64,000 nt of DNA from Amblyomma americanum (GCF_052857255.1 NW_027526506.1:62001-126000), one strand, 5' to 3'. Shown: positions 24,581 through 37,418, numbered from the stretch's first letter. Notes: generated from the letters alone by a model not told the origin. Numbers and translations: made by a program.

Positions 24581-26735
24581 GCTGGAGAAACTCCGTGTTG
24601 TAAAAACTCCGTGTTGGAGAAACTCCGTGTTGTAGAAGCTCCGTGTTGGAGAAACTCCGCGTTGGAGAAACTCCGTGCAGGAGAAACTCTGTGTTGGAGA
24701 AACTTCGTGTTGTAGAAACTCAGTGTTGGAGAAACTCTGCGTTGGAGAAACTCTGTGTTGGAGAAACTCCGTGTTTAAGAAATTTCGTGTTTGAGAAACT
24801 CCAGAAACTCCTTGTTTGAGAAACTACGTGTTGGAGAAACTCCGTGTTGGACAAAACTCCGTGTTGTAGAAACTTTGTGTTGTAGAAACTCCAGAATCCT
24901 CTTGTTCGAGAAACTACGTGTTGGAGAAATTCCGTGTTGGAGAAACTCTAGAAACTCATTGTTCGAGAAACTCCGTGTTGGAGAAAGTTCGTGTTGTAGA
25001 AATTCTGTGTTTGAGAAACTGCGTGTAGGAGAAACTCCGTGTTGGAGAAACTCTGTGTTGAAGAAACGCCGTGTTGGAGAAACTCTGTGTTGGAGAAACT
25101 CCGTGTTGGAGAAACTCTGTTTTGTAGAAACTGTGTTGAAAAAACTCCGTGTTGGAGAAACTCCGTTTTGGAGAAACTCCGTGTTGGAGAAACTCCGCGT
25201 TCGAGAAAATCCGCGTTGGAGAAAGTCCGCTTTCGAGAAAGTCCGCGTTGGAGAAAGTCTGCGCTGGAGAAACTCCGCGTTGAAGAAAGTCCGCGTTGGG
25301 GAAAGTCCGCGTTGAAGAAACTCCGCATTTGGATAAACTCCGCGCTGGAGAAACTCCGCGATGGAGAAACTCCGCGCTGGAGAAACCCCGCGTTTGAGAA
25401 CTACGAACTGGAGAAACTCCTCGATGGAGAAACTCCGCGCTGGAGAAAATCCGTGTCGGAGAAACTCTGTGTCGGAGAAACTCCGCGCTGGAGAAACTTC
25501 GCGTTGGAGAAACTGCGCGTTGGAGAAACTCCGCGCTGGAGAAACTCCGGGCTTGAAAAACACCGCGCTGGAGAAACTCCGCGTTGGAGAAACTTCGCGA
25601 TTGACCAACTGCACGATTGAGATACTCCGCGTTGGTGAAAGTCCGCGTTGGAGAAAAGTGCGCGTTGGAGAAAAGTCCGCGCTGGAGAAACTCCACGCTG
25701 GAGAAATTCCGCGCTGGAGAAACTCCGAGTATGAGAAACTCCGCACTGGAGAAGCTCCGCGTTTGAGAAACTCCGCACTGGGGAGACTCCGCGTTTGAGA
25801 TACTCTTCGTAGGAGAAACACCGCGCTGGAGAATTCCTAGCTGGAGAAACTCCGCGCTGGAGAAACTCCGTGTTGGAGAAACTCCGTGTTGGATAAACTC
25901 CGCTCTGGGGAACTTCGCGTTGGAGAAAGTCCGCGTTGGAGAAAGTCCGCGTTGGAGAAACTCCGCGCAGGAGAAACTCCCTGTTCGAGAAACTCCGAAC
26001 TGGAGAAACTCCGCGTTTGAGAAACTCCGCGATGGAGAAACTCCCTGTTGGAGAAACTCCGCGCTGGAGAAACTTCGCGTTGGAGAAACTGCGCGTTGGA
26101 GAAACTCCGCGCTTGAAAAACACCGCACTGGAGAAACTCTGCGTTGGGGAAAGTCCGCGTTGGAGAAAGTCTGCGTTGGAGAAAGTCCGCTTTGGAGAAA
26201 GTCTGCGTTGAAGAAACTCCGCGTTGAAGAAAGTCCGCGTTGGAGAAAGTCCGCGTTGTAGAAACTCCGCGTTGGATAAACTCCGCGGTGGAGAATCTCC
26301 GCGCTGGAGAACCTCCGCGATGGAGAAACTGCGCGCTGGAGAAACTCCGCGATGGGCAAACTACACGATGGAGAAACTCCGCGTTGGATAAACTCCGCGC
26401 TGGAGAAACTCCGCGCTGGAGAAACACCGCGCTGGAGAAACTCCGCGCTGGAGAAACTCCGTGTTGGAGAAACTCCGTGTTGGATAAACTCCGCGCTGGA
26501 CAAACTTCGCGTTGGAGAAACTGCGCGTTGGAGAAAGTCCGCGTTGAAGAAAGTCCCCGTTTTAGAAAGTCCCCGTTTTAGAAAGTCCGCGTTGGAGAAA
26601 CTCCGCGTTAGAGAAAGTCCGCGTTGGAGAAAGTCCGCGTTCGAGAAAGTCCGCGTTGGAGAAAGTCTGCGCGGGAGAAACTCCGCGTTGAAGAAAGTCC
26701 GCGTTGGAGAAACTCCGCATTTGGAAAAACTCCGC
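24581..26735. repeat. 2,155-bp hybrid unit, tandem copy 1
   Basis: The unit consists of 0.6 kb of gtg monomers followed by 1.5 kb of gcg monomers. It is directly followed by a second copy at 26736. Long open frames within it translate identically in both copies (for example the minus-strand frames at 24775-25821 and 26930-27976). The duplication is therefore very recent, or an assembly repeat. Confidence 0.85.
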
Positions 26736-26748
26736 GCTGGAGAAACTC
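25196..26748. repeat. gcg-type island 1, part of hybrid unit
   Basis: This sequence matches 18231-19783 at a constant offset of 6,965 bp. Both ends fall inside a monomer where the two partners share a perfect stretch (GTTGGAGAAACTCCG on the left, GCTGGAGAAACTC on the right), consistent with recombination between monomers. Confidence 0.85.
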
Positions 26749-28890
26749 CGTGTTGTAAAAACTCCGTGTTGGAGAAACTCCGTGTTGTAGAAGCTCCGTG
26801 TTGGAGAAACTCCGCGTTGGAGAAACTCCGTGCAGGAGAAACTCTGTGTTGGAGAAACTTCGTGTTGTAGAAACTCAGTGTTGGAGAAACTCTGCGTTGG
26901 AGAAACTCTGTGTTGGAGAAACTCCGTGTTTAAGAAATTTCGTGTTTGAGAAACTCCAGAAACTCCTTGTTTGAGAAACTACGTGTTGGAGAAACTCCGT
27001 GTTGGACAAAACTCCGTGTTGTAGAAACTTTGTGTTGTAGAAACTCCAGAATCCTCTTGTTCGAGAAACTACGTGTTGGAGAAATTCCGTGTTGGAGAAA
27101 CTCTAGAAACTCATTGTTCGAGAAACTCCGTGTTGGAGAAAGTTCGTGTTGTAGAAATTCTGTGTTTGAGAAACTGCGTGTAGGAGAAACTCCGTGTTGG
27201 AGAAACTCTGTGTTGAAGAAACGCCGTGTTGGAGAAACTCTGTGTTGGAGAAACTCCGTGTTGGAGAAACTCTGTTTTGTAGAAACTGTGTTGAAAAAAC
27301 TCCGTGTTGGAGAAACTCCGTTTTGGAGAAACTCCGTGTTGGAGAAACTCCGCGTTCGAGAAAATCCGCGTTGGAGAAAGTCCGCTTTCGAGAAAGTCCG
27401 CGTTGGAGAAAGTCTGCGCTGGAGAAACTCCGCGTTGAAGAAAGTCCGCGTTGGGGAAAGTCCGCGTTGAAGAAACTCCGCATTTGGATAAACTCCGCGC
27501 TGGAGAAACTCCGCGATGGAGAAACTCCGCGCTGGAGAAACCCCGCGTTTGAGAACTACGAACTGGAGAAACTCCTCGATGGAGAAACTCCGCGCTGGAG
27601 AAAATCCGTGTCGGAGAAACTCTGTGTCGGAGAAACTCCGCGCTGGAGAAACTTCGCGTTGGAGAAACTGCGCGTTGGAGAAACTCCGCGCTGGAGAAAC
27701 TCCGGGCTTGAAAAACACCGCGCTGGAGAAACTCCGCGTTGGAGAAACTTCGCGATTGACCAACTGCACGATTGAGATACTCCGCGTTGGTGAAAGTCCG
27801 CGTTGGAGAAAAGTGCGCGTTGGAGAAAAGTCCGCGCTGGAGAAACTCCACGCTGGAGAAATTCCGCGCTGGAGAAACTCCGAGTATGAGAAACTCCGCA
27901 CTGGAGAAGCTCCGCGTTTGAGAAACTCCGCACTGGGGAGACTCCGCGTTTGAGATACTCTTCGTAGGAGAAACACCGCGCTGGAGAATTCCTAGCTGGA
28001 GAAACTCCGCGCTGGAGAAACTCCGTGTTGGAGAAACTCCGTGTTGGATAAACTCCGCTCTGGGGAACTTCGCGTTGGAGAAAGTCCGCGTTGGAGAAAG
28101 TCCGCGTTGGAGAAACTCCGCGCAGGAGAAACTCCCTGTTCGAGAAACTCCGAACTGGAGAAACTCCGCGTTTGAGAAACTCCGCGATGGAGAAACTCCC
28201 TGTTGGAGAAACTCCGCGCTGGAGAAACTTCGCGTTGGAGAAACTGCGCGTTGGAGAAACTCCGCGCTTGAAAAACACCGCACTGGAGAAACTCTGCGTT
28301 GGGGAAAGTCCGCGTTGGAGAAAGTCTGCGTTGGAGAAAGTCCGCTTTGGAGAAAGTCTGCGTTGAAGAAACTCCGCGTTGAAGAAAGTCCGCGTTGGAG
28401 AAAGTCCGCGTTGTAGAAACTCCGCGTTGGATAAACTCCGCGGTGGAGAATCTCCGCGCTGGAGAACCTCCGCGATGGAGAAACTGCGCGCTGGAGAAAC
28501 TCCGCGATGGGCAAACTACACGATGGAGAAACTCCGCGTTGGATAAACTCCGCGCTGGAGAAACTCCGCGCTGGAGAAACACCGCGCTGGAGAAACTCCG
28601 CGCTGGAGAAACTCCGTGTTGGAGAAACTCCGTGTTGGATAAACTCCGCGCTGGACAAACTTCGCGTTGGAGAAACTGCGCGTTGGAGAAAGTCCGCGTT
28701 GAAGAAAGTCCCCGTTTTAGAAAGTCCCCGTTTTAGAAAGTCCGCGTTGGAGAAACTCCGCGTTAGAGAAAGTCCGCGTTGGAGAAAGTCCGCGTTCGAG
28801 AAAGTCCGCGTTGGAGAAAGTCTGCGCGGGAGAAACTCCGCGTTGAAGAAAGTCCGCGTTGGAGAAACTCCGCATTTGGAAAAACTCCGC
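26736..28890. repeat. 2,155-bp hybrid unit, tandem copy 2
   Basis: Same content as the preceding unit. Its right part merges into HOR copy III: after 28890 the sequence continues as in copy II after 19770. The first copy instead jumps back to gtg sequence at the shared GCTGGAGAAACTC. Confidence 0.85.
26749..27350. repeat. gtg-type island, part of hybrid unit
   Basis: A 0.6 kb gtg block flanked by gcg monomers on both sides. It repeats 24594-25195 at an offset of 2,155 bp with no difference that I noticed. It includes the 9-bp truncated monomers near 26957 and 27045. Confidence 0.85.
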
Positions 28891-30840
28891 GCTGGAGAAA
28901 CTCGGCGATGGAGAAACTCCGCGCTGGAGAAACCCCGCGTTTGCGAAACTACGAACTGGAGAAACTCCGCGTTTGAGAAACTCCGCGATGGAGAAACTCC
29001 GCGCTGGAGAAAATCCGTGTCGGAGAAACTCCGTGTTGGAGAAACTCCGCGCTGGAGAAACTTCGCGTTGGAGAAACTGCGCGTTGGAGAAACTCCGCGT
29101 TGGAGAAACTCCGGGCTTGAAAAACACCGCGCTGGAGAAACTCCGCGTTGGAGAAAGTCTGCGTTGAAGAAAGTCCGCGTTGGAGAAAGTCCGCGTTGGA
29201 GAAAGTCTGCGTTGGAGAAACTCCGTGTTGAAGAAAGTCCGCGTTGGAGAAAGTCCGCGTTGGAGAAACTCCGCGTTGGATAAACTACGCGCTGCAGAAA
29301 CTCCGCGATAGAGAATCTCCGTGATGGACAAACTCCACGATGGAGAAACTCCGCGTTGGTGAAAGTCCGCGTTGGAAAAAGTCTGGGTTGGAGAAAGTCC
29401 CCGTTGGAGAAAGTCCGCGTTGGAGAAAGTCTGATTTGGAGAAACTCCGCGTTGAAGAAAGTCCGCGTTGGAGAAAGTCCGCGTTGGAGAAACTCCGCGT
29501 TGGATAAACTCCGCGCTGGAGGAACTCCTCGATGGAGAAACTCCGCGCTGGAAAAACTCCGCGTTTGGGAAACTCCGAACTGGAGAAACTGCGCGTTTGA
29601 GAAACTCCGCGATGGAGAAACTCCGCGCTTTAGAAACTCCGAGCTGGAGAAACTGCGCGTTGGAGAAAGTCCGCGTTGAAGAAAGTCCCCGTTTTAGAAA
29701 GTCCCCGTTTTAGAAAGTCCGCGTTGGAGAAACTCCGCGTTGGAGAAAGTCCGCGTTGGAGAAAGTCCGCGTTCGAGAAAGTCCGCGTTGGAGAAAGTCT
29801 GCGCTGGAGAAACTCCGCGTTGTAGAAAGTCCGCGTTGGAGAAAGTCCGCGTTGGAGAAACTCCGCGCTGGAGAAACTTCGCGTTGGAGAAACTGCGCGT
29901 TGGAGAAACTCCGCGCTTGAAAAACACCGCACTGGAGAAACTCTGCGTTGGAGAAAGTCCGCGTTGGAGAAAGTCTGCGTTGGAGAAAGTCCGCTTTGGA
30001 GAAAGTCTGCGTTGAAGAAACTCCGCGTTGAAGAAAGTCCGCGTTGGAGAAAGTCCGCGTTGGATAAACTCCGCGGTGGAGAAACTCCGCGCTGGAGAAC
30101 CTCCGCGATGGAGAAACTCTCGATGGACAAACTCAATAATGGAGAAACTCCGCGTTGGTGATAGTCCTCGTTGGAGAAAAATCCGCGTTTGGAGAAAAGT
30201 CCGCACTGGAGAAACTCCGCACCAGAGAAACTCCGCGTTTGAGAAACTCAACGATGGAGAAACTGTTCGCTGGAGAAACTCCGCGCTGGAGAAACTCCGC
30301 GCTGGAGAAACTCCGTGTTGGAGAAACTCCGTGTTGGATAAACCCCGGCTGGAGAAACTTCGCGTTGGAGAAAGTCGGCGATAGAGAAACTCCGCGTTGG
30401 AGAAAGTCCGCGTTGGAGAAACTCCGCACTGGAGACACTCCGCGCTGAAGAAACTCCGCGTTTGAGAAACTCAGCGTTGAAGAAAGTCCGCGTTGGAGAA
30501 AGTCCGCGTTGGAGAAACTCCGCGTTGGATAAACTCCGCGCTGGAGAAACACCGCGCTGGAGAAACTCCGTGTCGGAGAAACTTCGTGTTGGAGAAACTC
30601 CGCGCTGGAGAAACTTCGCGTTGGAGAAACTCTGCGATGGACAAACTCAACAATGGAGAAACTCCGCGTTGGTGAAAGTCCTCGTTGGAGAAAAATCCGC
30701 GTTTGGAGAAAAGTCCGCACTGGAGAAACACCGCGTTTGAGAAACTCCGCACTCGAGAAACTCCGCGTTTGAGAAACTCAACGATGGAGAAACTGCGCGC
30801 TGGAGAAACTCCGCGCTGGAGAAACTCCGCGCTGGAGAAA
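27351..30840. repeat. gcg-type satellite domain 3
   Basis: This matches 18231-21720 at an offset of 9,120 bp and 1-2930 at 27,897 bp (from 27898). It is the last gcg domain: downstream to the end of the window gcg monomers occur only singly. Paired CCCCGTTTT landmarks lie at 28708-28736 and 29685-29713. Confidence 0.88.
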
Positions 30841-31201
30841 CTCCGTGTTGTAGAAACTCCAGAATCTCCGTGTTGGAGAAACTCCGTGTTGTAGTAACTT
30901 CGTGTTGGAGAAACTGCGTGTTTTAGAACCTCCGTGCTGGAGAAACGCCGTGTTGTAGAAACTCCGTGCTGGAGAAACTTCGTGTTGGAGAAACTCCGTG
31001 TTGGAGAAACTCCGTGTAGGAGAAACTCCGTGTTGGAGAACTCCGTGTTGGAGAAACTCCGTGTTGGAGAAACTCTGTGTTGTAGAAACTCTGTGTTGTA
31101 GAAACTCCGTGTTGGAGAAACTCCGTGTTGGAGAAACTCCGTGTTGGAGAAACTCCGGTTTGAGAAACTCAGCGTTGTAGAAACTCCGTGTTGTAGAAAC
31201 T

Positions 31202-31554
31202 CTGTATTAGAAACTACGTGTTGAAGAAACTCCCTGTTTGAGAAACTACTCCCTGTTGGAGCAACTGCATGTCGGAGACACTCCCTGTTTGAGAAAGTCC
31301 CTGTTACAGGAACTTCTTGTTGGAGAAACTTCCTTTTGTAGAATCTCATGTTGGAGGAACTGCATGTTGGAGAAACTTGCTGTTTCAAAACTGCATGTGG
31401 GAGAAACTTCATGTTGGAGAAACTCCCCGTTGTAGAAACTACATAGAGGAGAAACTTACTGTTGGAGAAATTCCCTCTTGGAAAAACTCCTTGCTGCCTG
31501 TTAGAGACACCCCTTCTTGAAGAATATACATATTGGAGAAATTCCTAGTTGCAG
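31202..31554. repeat. alpha divergent patch 4 (353 bp, deleted)
   Basis: Same 25-bp deletion and base changes as patch 3, at an offset of 9,120. This ties HOR copies II and III together against I. Confidence 0.85.
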
Positions 31555-33806
31555 AAACTCCGTGTTGGAGAAACTCCAGAAACTCCTTGTTCGAGAAACT
31601 TCGTGTTGGAGAAACTTCGTTTTGGAGAAACTCCGTGTTGAGGCAACTTCGTGTTGGAGAAACTCTGGGTTGTAGAACCTCCGTGTCGGAGAAACTCCAT
31701 GTTGGAGAAACTCCGTGTTGGAGAAACTCCGTGTTGTAGAAACTCCGTGTTGGAGAACCTCCTTGTTGGAGAAACTCCGTGTTGGAGAAACCTCGTGTTG
31801 GAGAAACTTCGTGTTGGAGTAACTCCCTGTTGGAGAAACTCCGTCTAGGAGAATCTCCCTGTTGGAGAAACTCCGTGTTGCAGCAACTCTGTGTTGTAGA
31901 AACTCCGTGATGGAGAAACTCCATGTTGGCGAAACACCGTGTTGGAGACACTCCGTGTTCGAGAAACTCCGCGTTGTAGAAACTCCGTGTTGTAGAAACT
32001 CCGTGTTCGAGAAACTCCGTGTTGGAGAAACTCCGTGTTGGAGAAACTTTGTGTCGTAGAAACTCCGTGTTGGAGAAACTCCGTGTTGGAGAAACTCCGC
32101 GTTGGAGAAACTCCGTGCGGGAGAAACTCCGTGTTGGAGAAACTCCAGAAACTCCTTGTTCGAGAAACTCTGTGTTGGAGAAACTCCGTGTTGGAGAAAC
32201 TCCGTGTTGGAGAAAATTCGTCTTGTAGAAACTCCGTGTTGGAGAAACTCTGCTTTGGAGAAACTCCGTGTTGGAGAAACTCTGTGTTGTAGAAACTCTG
32301 TGTTGTAGAAACTCCGTGTGGGAGAAACTTCGTGTTGTAGAAAATTCGGTTGTAGAAACTCCGTGTTGGAGAAACTCCGTGTTGGAGAAACTCTGTGTTG
32401 GAGAAACACCGTGTTGGAGAAACTCCGTTTTGTAGAAACTCCGTGTTGAAGAAACTCTGTGTTGGAGAAACTCCGTGTTGGAGAAATTCCGTCTTGGAGA
32501 AACTCCGTGTTGGAGAAACTCCGTGTTGGAGAAACTTCGTGTTGTAGAAACTTTGTGTTGTAGAGACTCCGTGTTGGAGAAACTCTGTGTTGGAGTAGCT
32601 CCTTGTTGGAGAAACTCCGTGTTGGAGAAACTCCATGTTGGTGAAATTCCTTGTAGGAGAAACGCCTTGCTGGAGAAACTCTGTGTTGGAGAAACTCCGT
32701 GTTGGAGAAAATCCGTGTTGATTAAACTCCGTTCTGTAGAAACTCCGTGCTGAAGAAACTCCGTGTTGGAGAAACTCCGTGTTGGAGAAACTCCGTGCTG
32801 GAGAAACTCCGTGTTGTAAAAACTCCGTGTTGGAGAAACTCCGTGTTGTAGAAGCTCCGTGTTGGAGAAACTCCGCGTTGGAGAAACTCCGTGCATGAGA
32901 AACTCTGTGTTGGAGAAACTTCGTGTTGTAGAAACTCAGTGTTGGAGAAACTCTGCGTTGGAGAAACTCTGTGTTGGAGAAACTCCGTGTTTAAGAAATT
33001 TCGTGTTTGAGAAACTCCAGAAACTCCTTGTTTGAGAAACTACGTGTTGGAGAAACTCCGTGTTGGACAAAACTCCGTGTTGTAGAAACTTTGTGTTGTA
33101 GAAACTCCAGAATCCTCTTGTTCGAGAAACTACGTGTTGGAGAAATTCCGTGTTGGAGAAACTCTAGAAACTCATTGTTCGAGAAACTCCGTGTTGGAGA
33201 AAGTTCGTGTTGTAGAAATTCTGTGTTTGAGAAACTGCGTGTAGGAGAAACTCCGTGTTGGAGAAACTCTGTGTTGAAGAAACGCCGTGTTGGAGAAACT
33301 CTGTGTTGGAGAAACTCCGTGTTGGAGAAACTCTGTTTTGTAGAAACTGTGTTGAAAAAACTCTGTGTTGGAGAAACTCCGTTTTGGAGAAACTCCGTGT
33401 TGGAGAAACTGTGTTGGAGAAACTCCGTGTCGGAGAAACTTTGTGTTGTAGAAACTCTGTGTAGGAGAAACTCCGTGTTGTAGAAACTCCGTGTTGGAGA
33501 AACTGCGTGTTTTAGAACCTCCGTGTTGGAGAAACGCCGTGTTGTAGAAACTCCGTGCTGGAGAAACTTCGTGTTGGAGAAACTCCGTGTTGGAGAAACT
33601 CCGTGTTGGAGAAACTCCGTGTAGGAGAAACTCCGTGTTGGAGAACTCCGTGTTGGAGAAACTCCGTGTTGGAGAAACTCTGTGTTGTAGAAACTCCGTG
33701 TTGGAGAAACTCCGTGTTGGAGAAACTCCGTGTTGGAGAGACTCCGTGTTGGAGAAACTCCGGTTTGACAAACTCAGCGTTGTAGAAACTCCGTGTTGTA
33801 GAAACT

Positions 33807-34184
33807 CTGTATTAGAAACTACGTGTTGAAGAAACTCCCTGTTTGAGAAACTACTCCCTGTTGGAGCAACTGCATGTCGGAGACACTCCCTGTTTGAGAA
33901 AGTCCCTGTTAGAGGAACTCCTTGTTGGAGAAACTTCCTTTTGTAGAATCTCATGTTGGAGAAACTGCATGTTGGAGAAACTTGCTGTTTAAAAACTGCA
34001 TGTGGGAGAAACTTCATGTTGGAGAAACTCCCCGTTGTAGAAGCTACATAGAGGAGAAACTTTCTGTTGGAGAAATTCCCTCTTGGAAAAACTCCTTGTT
34101 GGAGGAACTCCTTATTGGAGAGACTGCCTGTTAGAGACACCCCTTCTTGAAGAAGATACATATTGGAGAAATTCCTAGTTGCAG
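33807..34184. repeat. alpha divergent patch 5 (378 bp)
   Basis: Second alpha patch of HOR copy III and counterpart of patch 2, with CTGTTTAAAAACTG retained. Confidence 0.85.
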
Positions 34185-34509
34185 AAACTCCGTGTTGGAG
34201 AAACTCCAGAAACTCCTTGTTCGAGAAACTTCGTGTTGGAGAAACTTCGTTTTGGAGAAACTCCGTGTTGGAGAAACTCCGTGTTGGAGAAACTCGGTTT
34301 TGTAAAAACTCCGTGTTGTAGAAACTCCGTGATGGAGAACCTCCTTGTCGGAGAAACTCCGTGTTGGAGAAACCTTGTGTTGGAGAAACTCCGTGTTGGA
34401 CACACACCGTGTTCGAGAAACTCCGTGTTGGAGAAACTCCGTGTTGGAGAAACTTTGTGTCGGAGAAACTCCGTGTTGGAGAAACTCCGTGTCGGAGAAA
34501 CTCCGCGTT

Positions 34510-35711
34510 GGAGAAACTCCGTGCAGGAGAAACTCTGTGTTGGAGAAACTTCGTGTTGTAGAAACTCAGTGTTGGAAAAACTCTGCGTTGGAGAAACTCC
34601 GTGTTGGAGAAACTCCGTTTTGTAGAAACTTCATGTTGAAGAAACTCCGTGTTGGAGAAACTTTGTGTTGTAGAAACTCTGTGTTGTAGAAACTCCGTTT
34701 GGGAGAAACTTCGTGTTGTAGAAAATTCGGTTGTAGAAACTCCGTGTTGGAGAAACTCCGTGTTTGAGAAACTCTTTGTTGGAGAAACTCCGTGTTGGAG
34801 AAACTCCGTTTTGTAGAAACTCCGTGTTGAAGAAACTCTGTGTTGGAGAAACTCCGTGTTGGAGAAATTCCGTGTTGGAGAAACTCCGTGTTGGAGAAAC
34901 TGCGTGCTGGAGAAACTCCGTGTTGGAGAAACTTCGTGTTGTAGAAACTCCGTGTTGGAGAAACTCCGTGTTGGAGTAGCTCCTTGTTGGAGAAACTCCG
35001 TGTTGGAGAAACTACGTGTTGGAGAAATTCCTCGTTGGAGAAACGCCTTGTTGGAGAAACTCTGTGTTGGAGAAACTCCGTGTTGGAGAAAATCCCTGTT
35101 GGTTAACCTCCGTTCTGTAGAAACTCCGTGCTGAAGGAACTCCGTGCTGGAGAAACTCCGTGTTGGAGAAACTCCTTGTTAGAGAAGCTCCGTGTTGTAG
35201 AACCTCCGTGATGGAGAAACTCCGTGTTGAGGCAACTTCGTGTTGGAGAAACTCTGGGTTGTAGAACCTCCGTGTCGGAGAAACTCCATGTTGGAGAAAC
35301 TCCGTGTTGGAGAAACTCCGTGTTGTAGAAACTCCGTGTTGGAGAACCTCCTTGTTGGAGAAACTCCGTGTTGGAGAAACCTCGTGTTGGAGAAACTTCG
35401 TGTTGGAGAAACTCCCTGTTGGAGAAACTCCGTCTAGGAGAATCTCCCTGTTGGAGAAACTCCGTGTTGCAGCAACTCTGTGTTGTAGAAACTCCTTGTT
35501 GGAGAAACTCCATGTTGGCGAAACTCCGTGTTCGAGAAACTCCGTGTTGGAGAAACTCCGTGTTGGAGAAACTTTGTGTCGGAGAAACTCCGTGTTGGAG
35601 AAACTCCGTGTTGGAGAAACTCCGCGTTGGAGAAACTCCGTGCGGGAGAAACTCCGTGTTGGAGAAACTCCAGAAACTCCTTGTTCGAGAAACTCTGTGT
35701 TGGAGAAACTC
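34510..35711. repeat. gtg mosaic stretch between HOR blocks
   Basis: 34510-35190 follows 38200-38970 (offset near 3,781 for 34856-35134). After about 35220 it follows 31632-32100 (offset 3,589), entering at GTTGAGGCAACTTCG. No divergent patch lies in it. Confidence 0.68.
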
Positions 35712-37418
35712 CGTGTTGGAGAAACTCCGTGTTGGAGAAAATTCGTGTTGTAGAAACTCCGTGTTGGAGAAACTCTGCTTTGGAGAAACTCCGTGTTGGA
35801 GAAACTCTGTGTTGTAGAAACTCTGTGTTGTAGAAACTCCGTGTGGGAGAAACTTCGTGTTGTAGAAAATTCGGTTGTAGAAACTCCGTGTTGGAGAAAC
35901 TCTGTGTTGGAGAAACACCGTGTTGGAGAAACTCCGTTTTGTAGAAACTCCGTGTTGAAGAAACTCTGTGTTGGAGAAACTCCGTGTTGGAGAAATTCCG
36001 TCTTGGAGAAACTCCGTGTTGGAGAAACTCCGTGTTGGAGAAACTTCGTGTTGTAGAAACTTCGTGTTGTAGAAACTCCGTGTTGGAGAAACTTTGTGTT
36101 GGAGTAGCTCCTTGTTGGAGAAACTCCGTGTTGGAGAAACTCCATGTTGGTGAAATTCCTTGTAGGAGAAACGCCTTGTTGGAGAAACTCTGTGTTGGAG
36201 AAACTCCGTGTTGGAGGAAATCCGTGTTGATTAAACTCCGTTCTGTAGAAACTCCGTGCTGAAGAAACTCCGTGTTGGAGAAACTCCGTGTTGGAGAAAC
36301 TCCGTGTTAGAGAAACTCCGTGTTGTAGAATCTCCGTGATGGAGAAACTCCATGTTGGAGAAACTCTGTGTTGGATAAACTCTGTGTAGGAGAAATTTCT
36401 TGTTGGAGAAACCCTTTGTTGGAGAAACCCTGTGTTGGAGAAACTCCGTGTTGGAGAAACTCCGTGCTGGGGAAACTCCGTGTTGTAAAAACTCCGTGTT
36501 GGAGAAACTCCGTGTTGTAGAAGCTCCGTGTTGGAGAAACTCCGTGTTGGAGACACTCTGTGTTGGAGAAACTCCGTGTTTACGAAATTTCGTGTTTGAG
36601 AAACTCCAGAAACTCCTTGTTTGAGAAACTACGTGTTGGAGAAACTCCGTGTTGGAGAAACTCCAGAAACTCCTTGTTCGAGAAACTACGTGTTGGAGAA
36701 ACTCCGTGTTGGACAAAACTCCGTGTTGTAGAAACTGTGTTGTTGAAACTCCAGAATCTCCTTGTTCGAGAAACTACGTGTTGGAGAAATTCCGTGTTGG
36801 AGAAACTCTAGAGACTCATTGTTCGAGAAACTCCGTGTTGGAGAAAGTTCGTGTTGTAGAAATTCTGTGTTTGAGAAACTGCGTGTAGGAGAAACTCCGT
36901 GTTGGAGAAACTCTGTGTTGAAGAAACGCCGTGTTGGAGAAACTCTGTGTTGGAGAAACTCCGTGTTGGAGAAACTCTGTTTTGTAGAAACTGTGTTGAA
37001 AAAACTCCGTGTTGGAGAAACTCCGTTTCGGAGAAACTGTGTTGGAGAAACTCCGTGTCGGAGAAACTTTGTGTTGTAGAAACTATGTGTAGGAGAAACT
37101 CCGTGTTGTAGAAACTCCGTGTTGGAGAAACTGCGTGTTTTAGAACCTCCGTGTTGGAGAAACGCCGTGTTGTAGAAACTCCGTGCTGGAGAAACATCGT
37201 GTTGGAGAAACTCCGTGTTGGAGAAACTCCGTGTAGGAGAAACTCCGTGTTGGAGAACTCCGTGTTGGAGAAACTTCGTGTTGGAGAAACTCTGTGTTGT
37301 AGAAACTCCGTGTTGGAGAAACTCCGTGTTGGAGAAACTCCGTGTTGGAGAGACTCCGTGTTGGAGAAACTCCGGTTTGACAAACTCAGCGTTGTAGAAA
37401 CTCCGTGTTGTAGAAACT

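Larger units (their letters stand above)
18231..25195. repeat. 6.5-kb higher-order block, copy II (with shared upstream flank)
   Basis: From 18778 it follows copy I at offsets of 18,777, then 18,793, then 18,768. It matches copy III from 18231 at an offset of 9,120. The upstream part 18231-18777 is therefore shared with III; its state in I cannot be seen. Copy II is interrupted by the 904-bp duplication and truncated at 25195, where it joins gcg sequence instead of continuing to a second alpha patch. Confidence 0.85.
21722..25195. repeat. gtg-type satellite domain 2
   Basis: Equivalent to domain 2931-6557 but altered. It has one extra gcg monomer just before its left edge, a 25-bp deletion inside its alpha patch, and a 0.8-0.9 kb tandem duplication at about 22862-24573. 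It also carries an 80-bp insertion, relative to the first copy, at about 24660-24745. It ends in an abrupt join to gcg monomers at 25196. Confidence 0.86.
27351..34509. repeat. 6.5-kb higher-order block, copy III (with shared upstream flank)
   Basis: It aligns to copy I from 27898 (offset 27,897, later 27,913, 27,888, 27,968 and 27,952). It ends where I ends: the two share CGGAGAAACTCCGCGTT, then part at 6558 and 34510. It carries the 25-bp alpha-patch deletion seen in II but lacks II's 904-bp duplication. It has the same 80-bp insertion as II, here at about 32875-32960. Confidence 0.85.
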
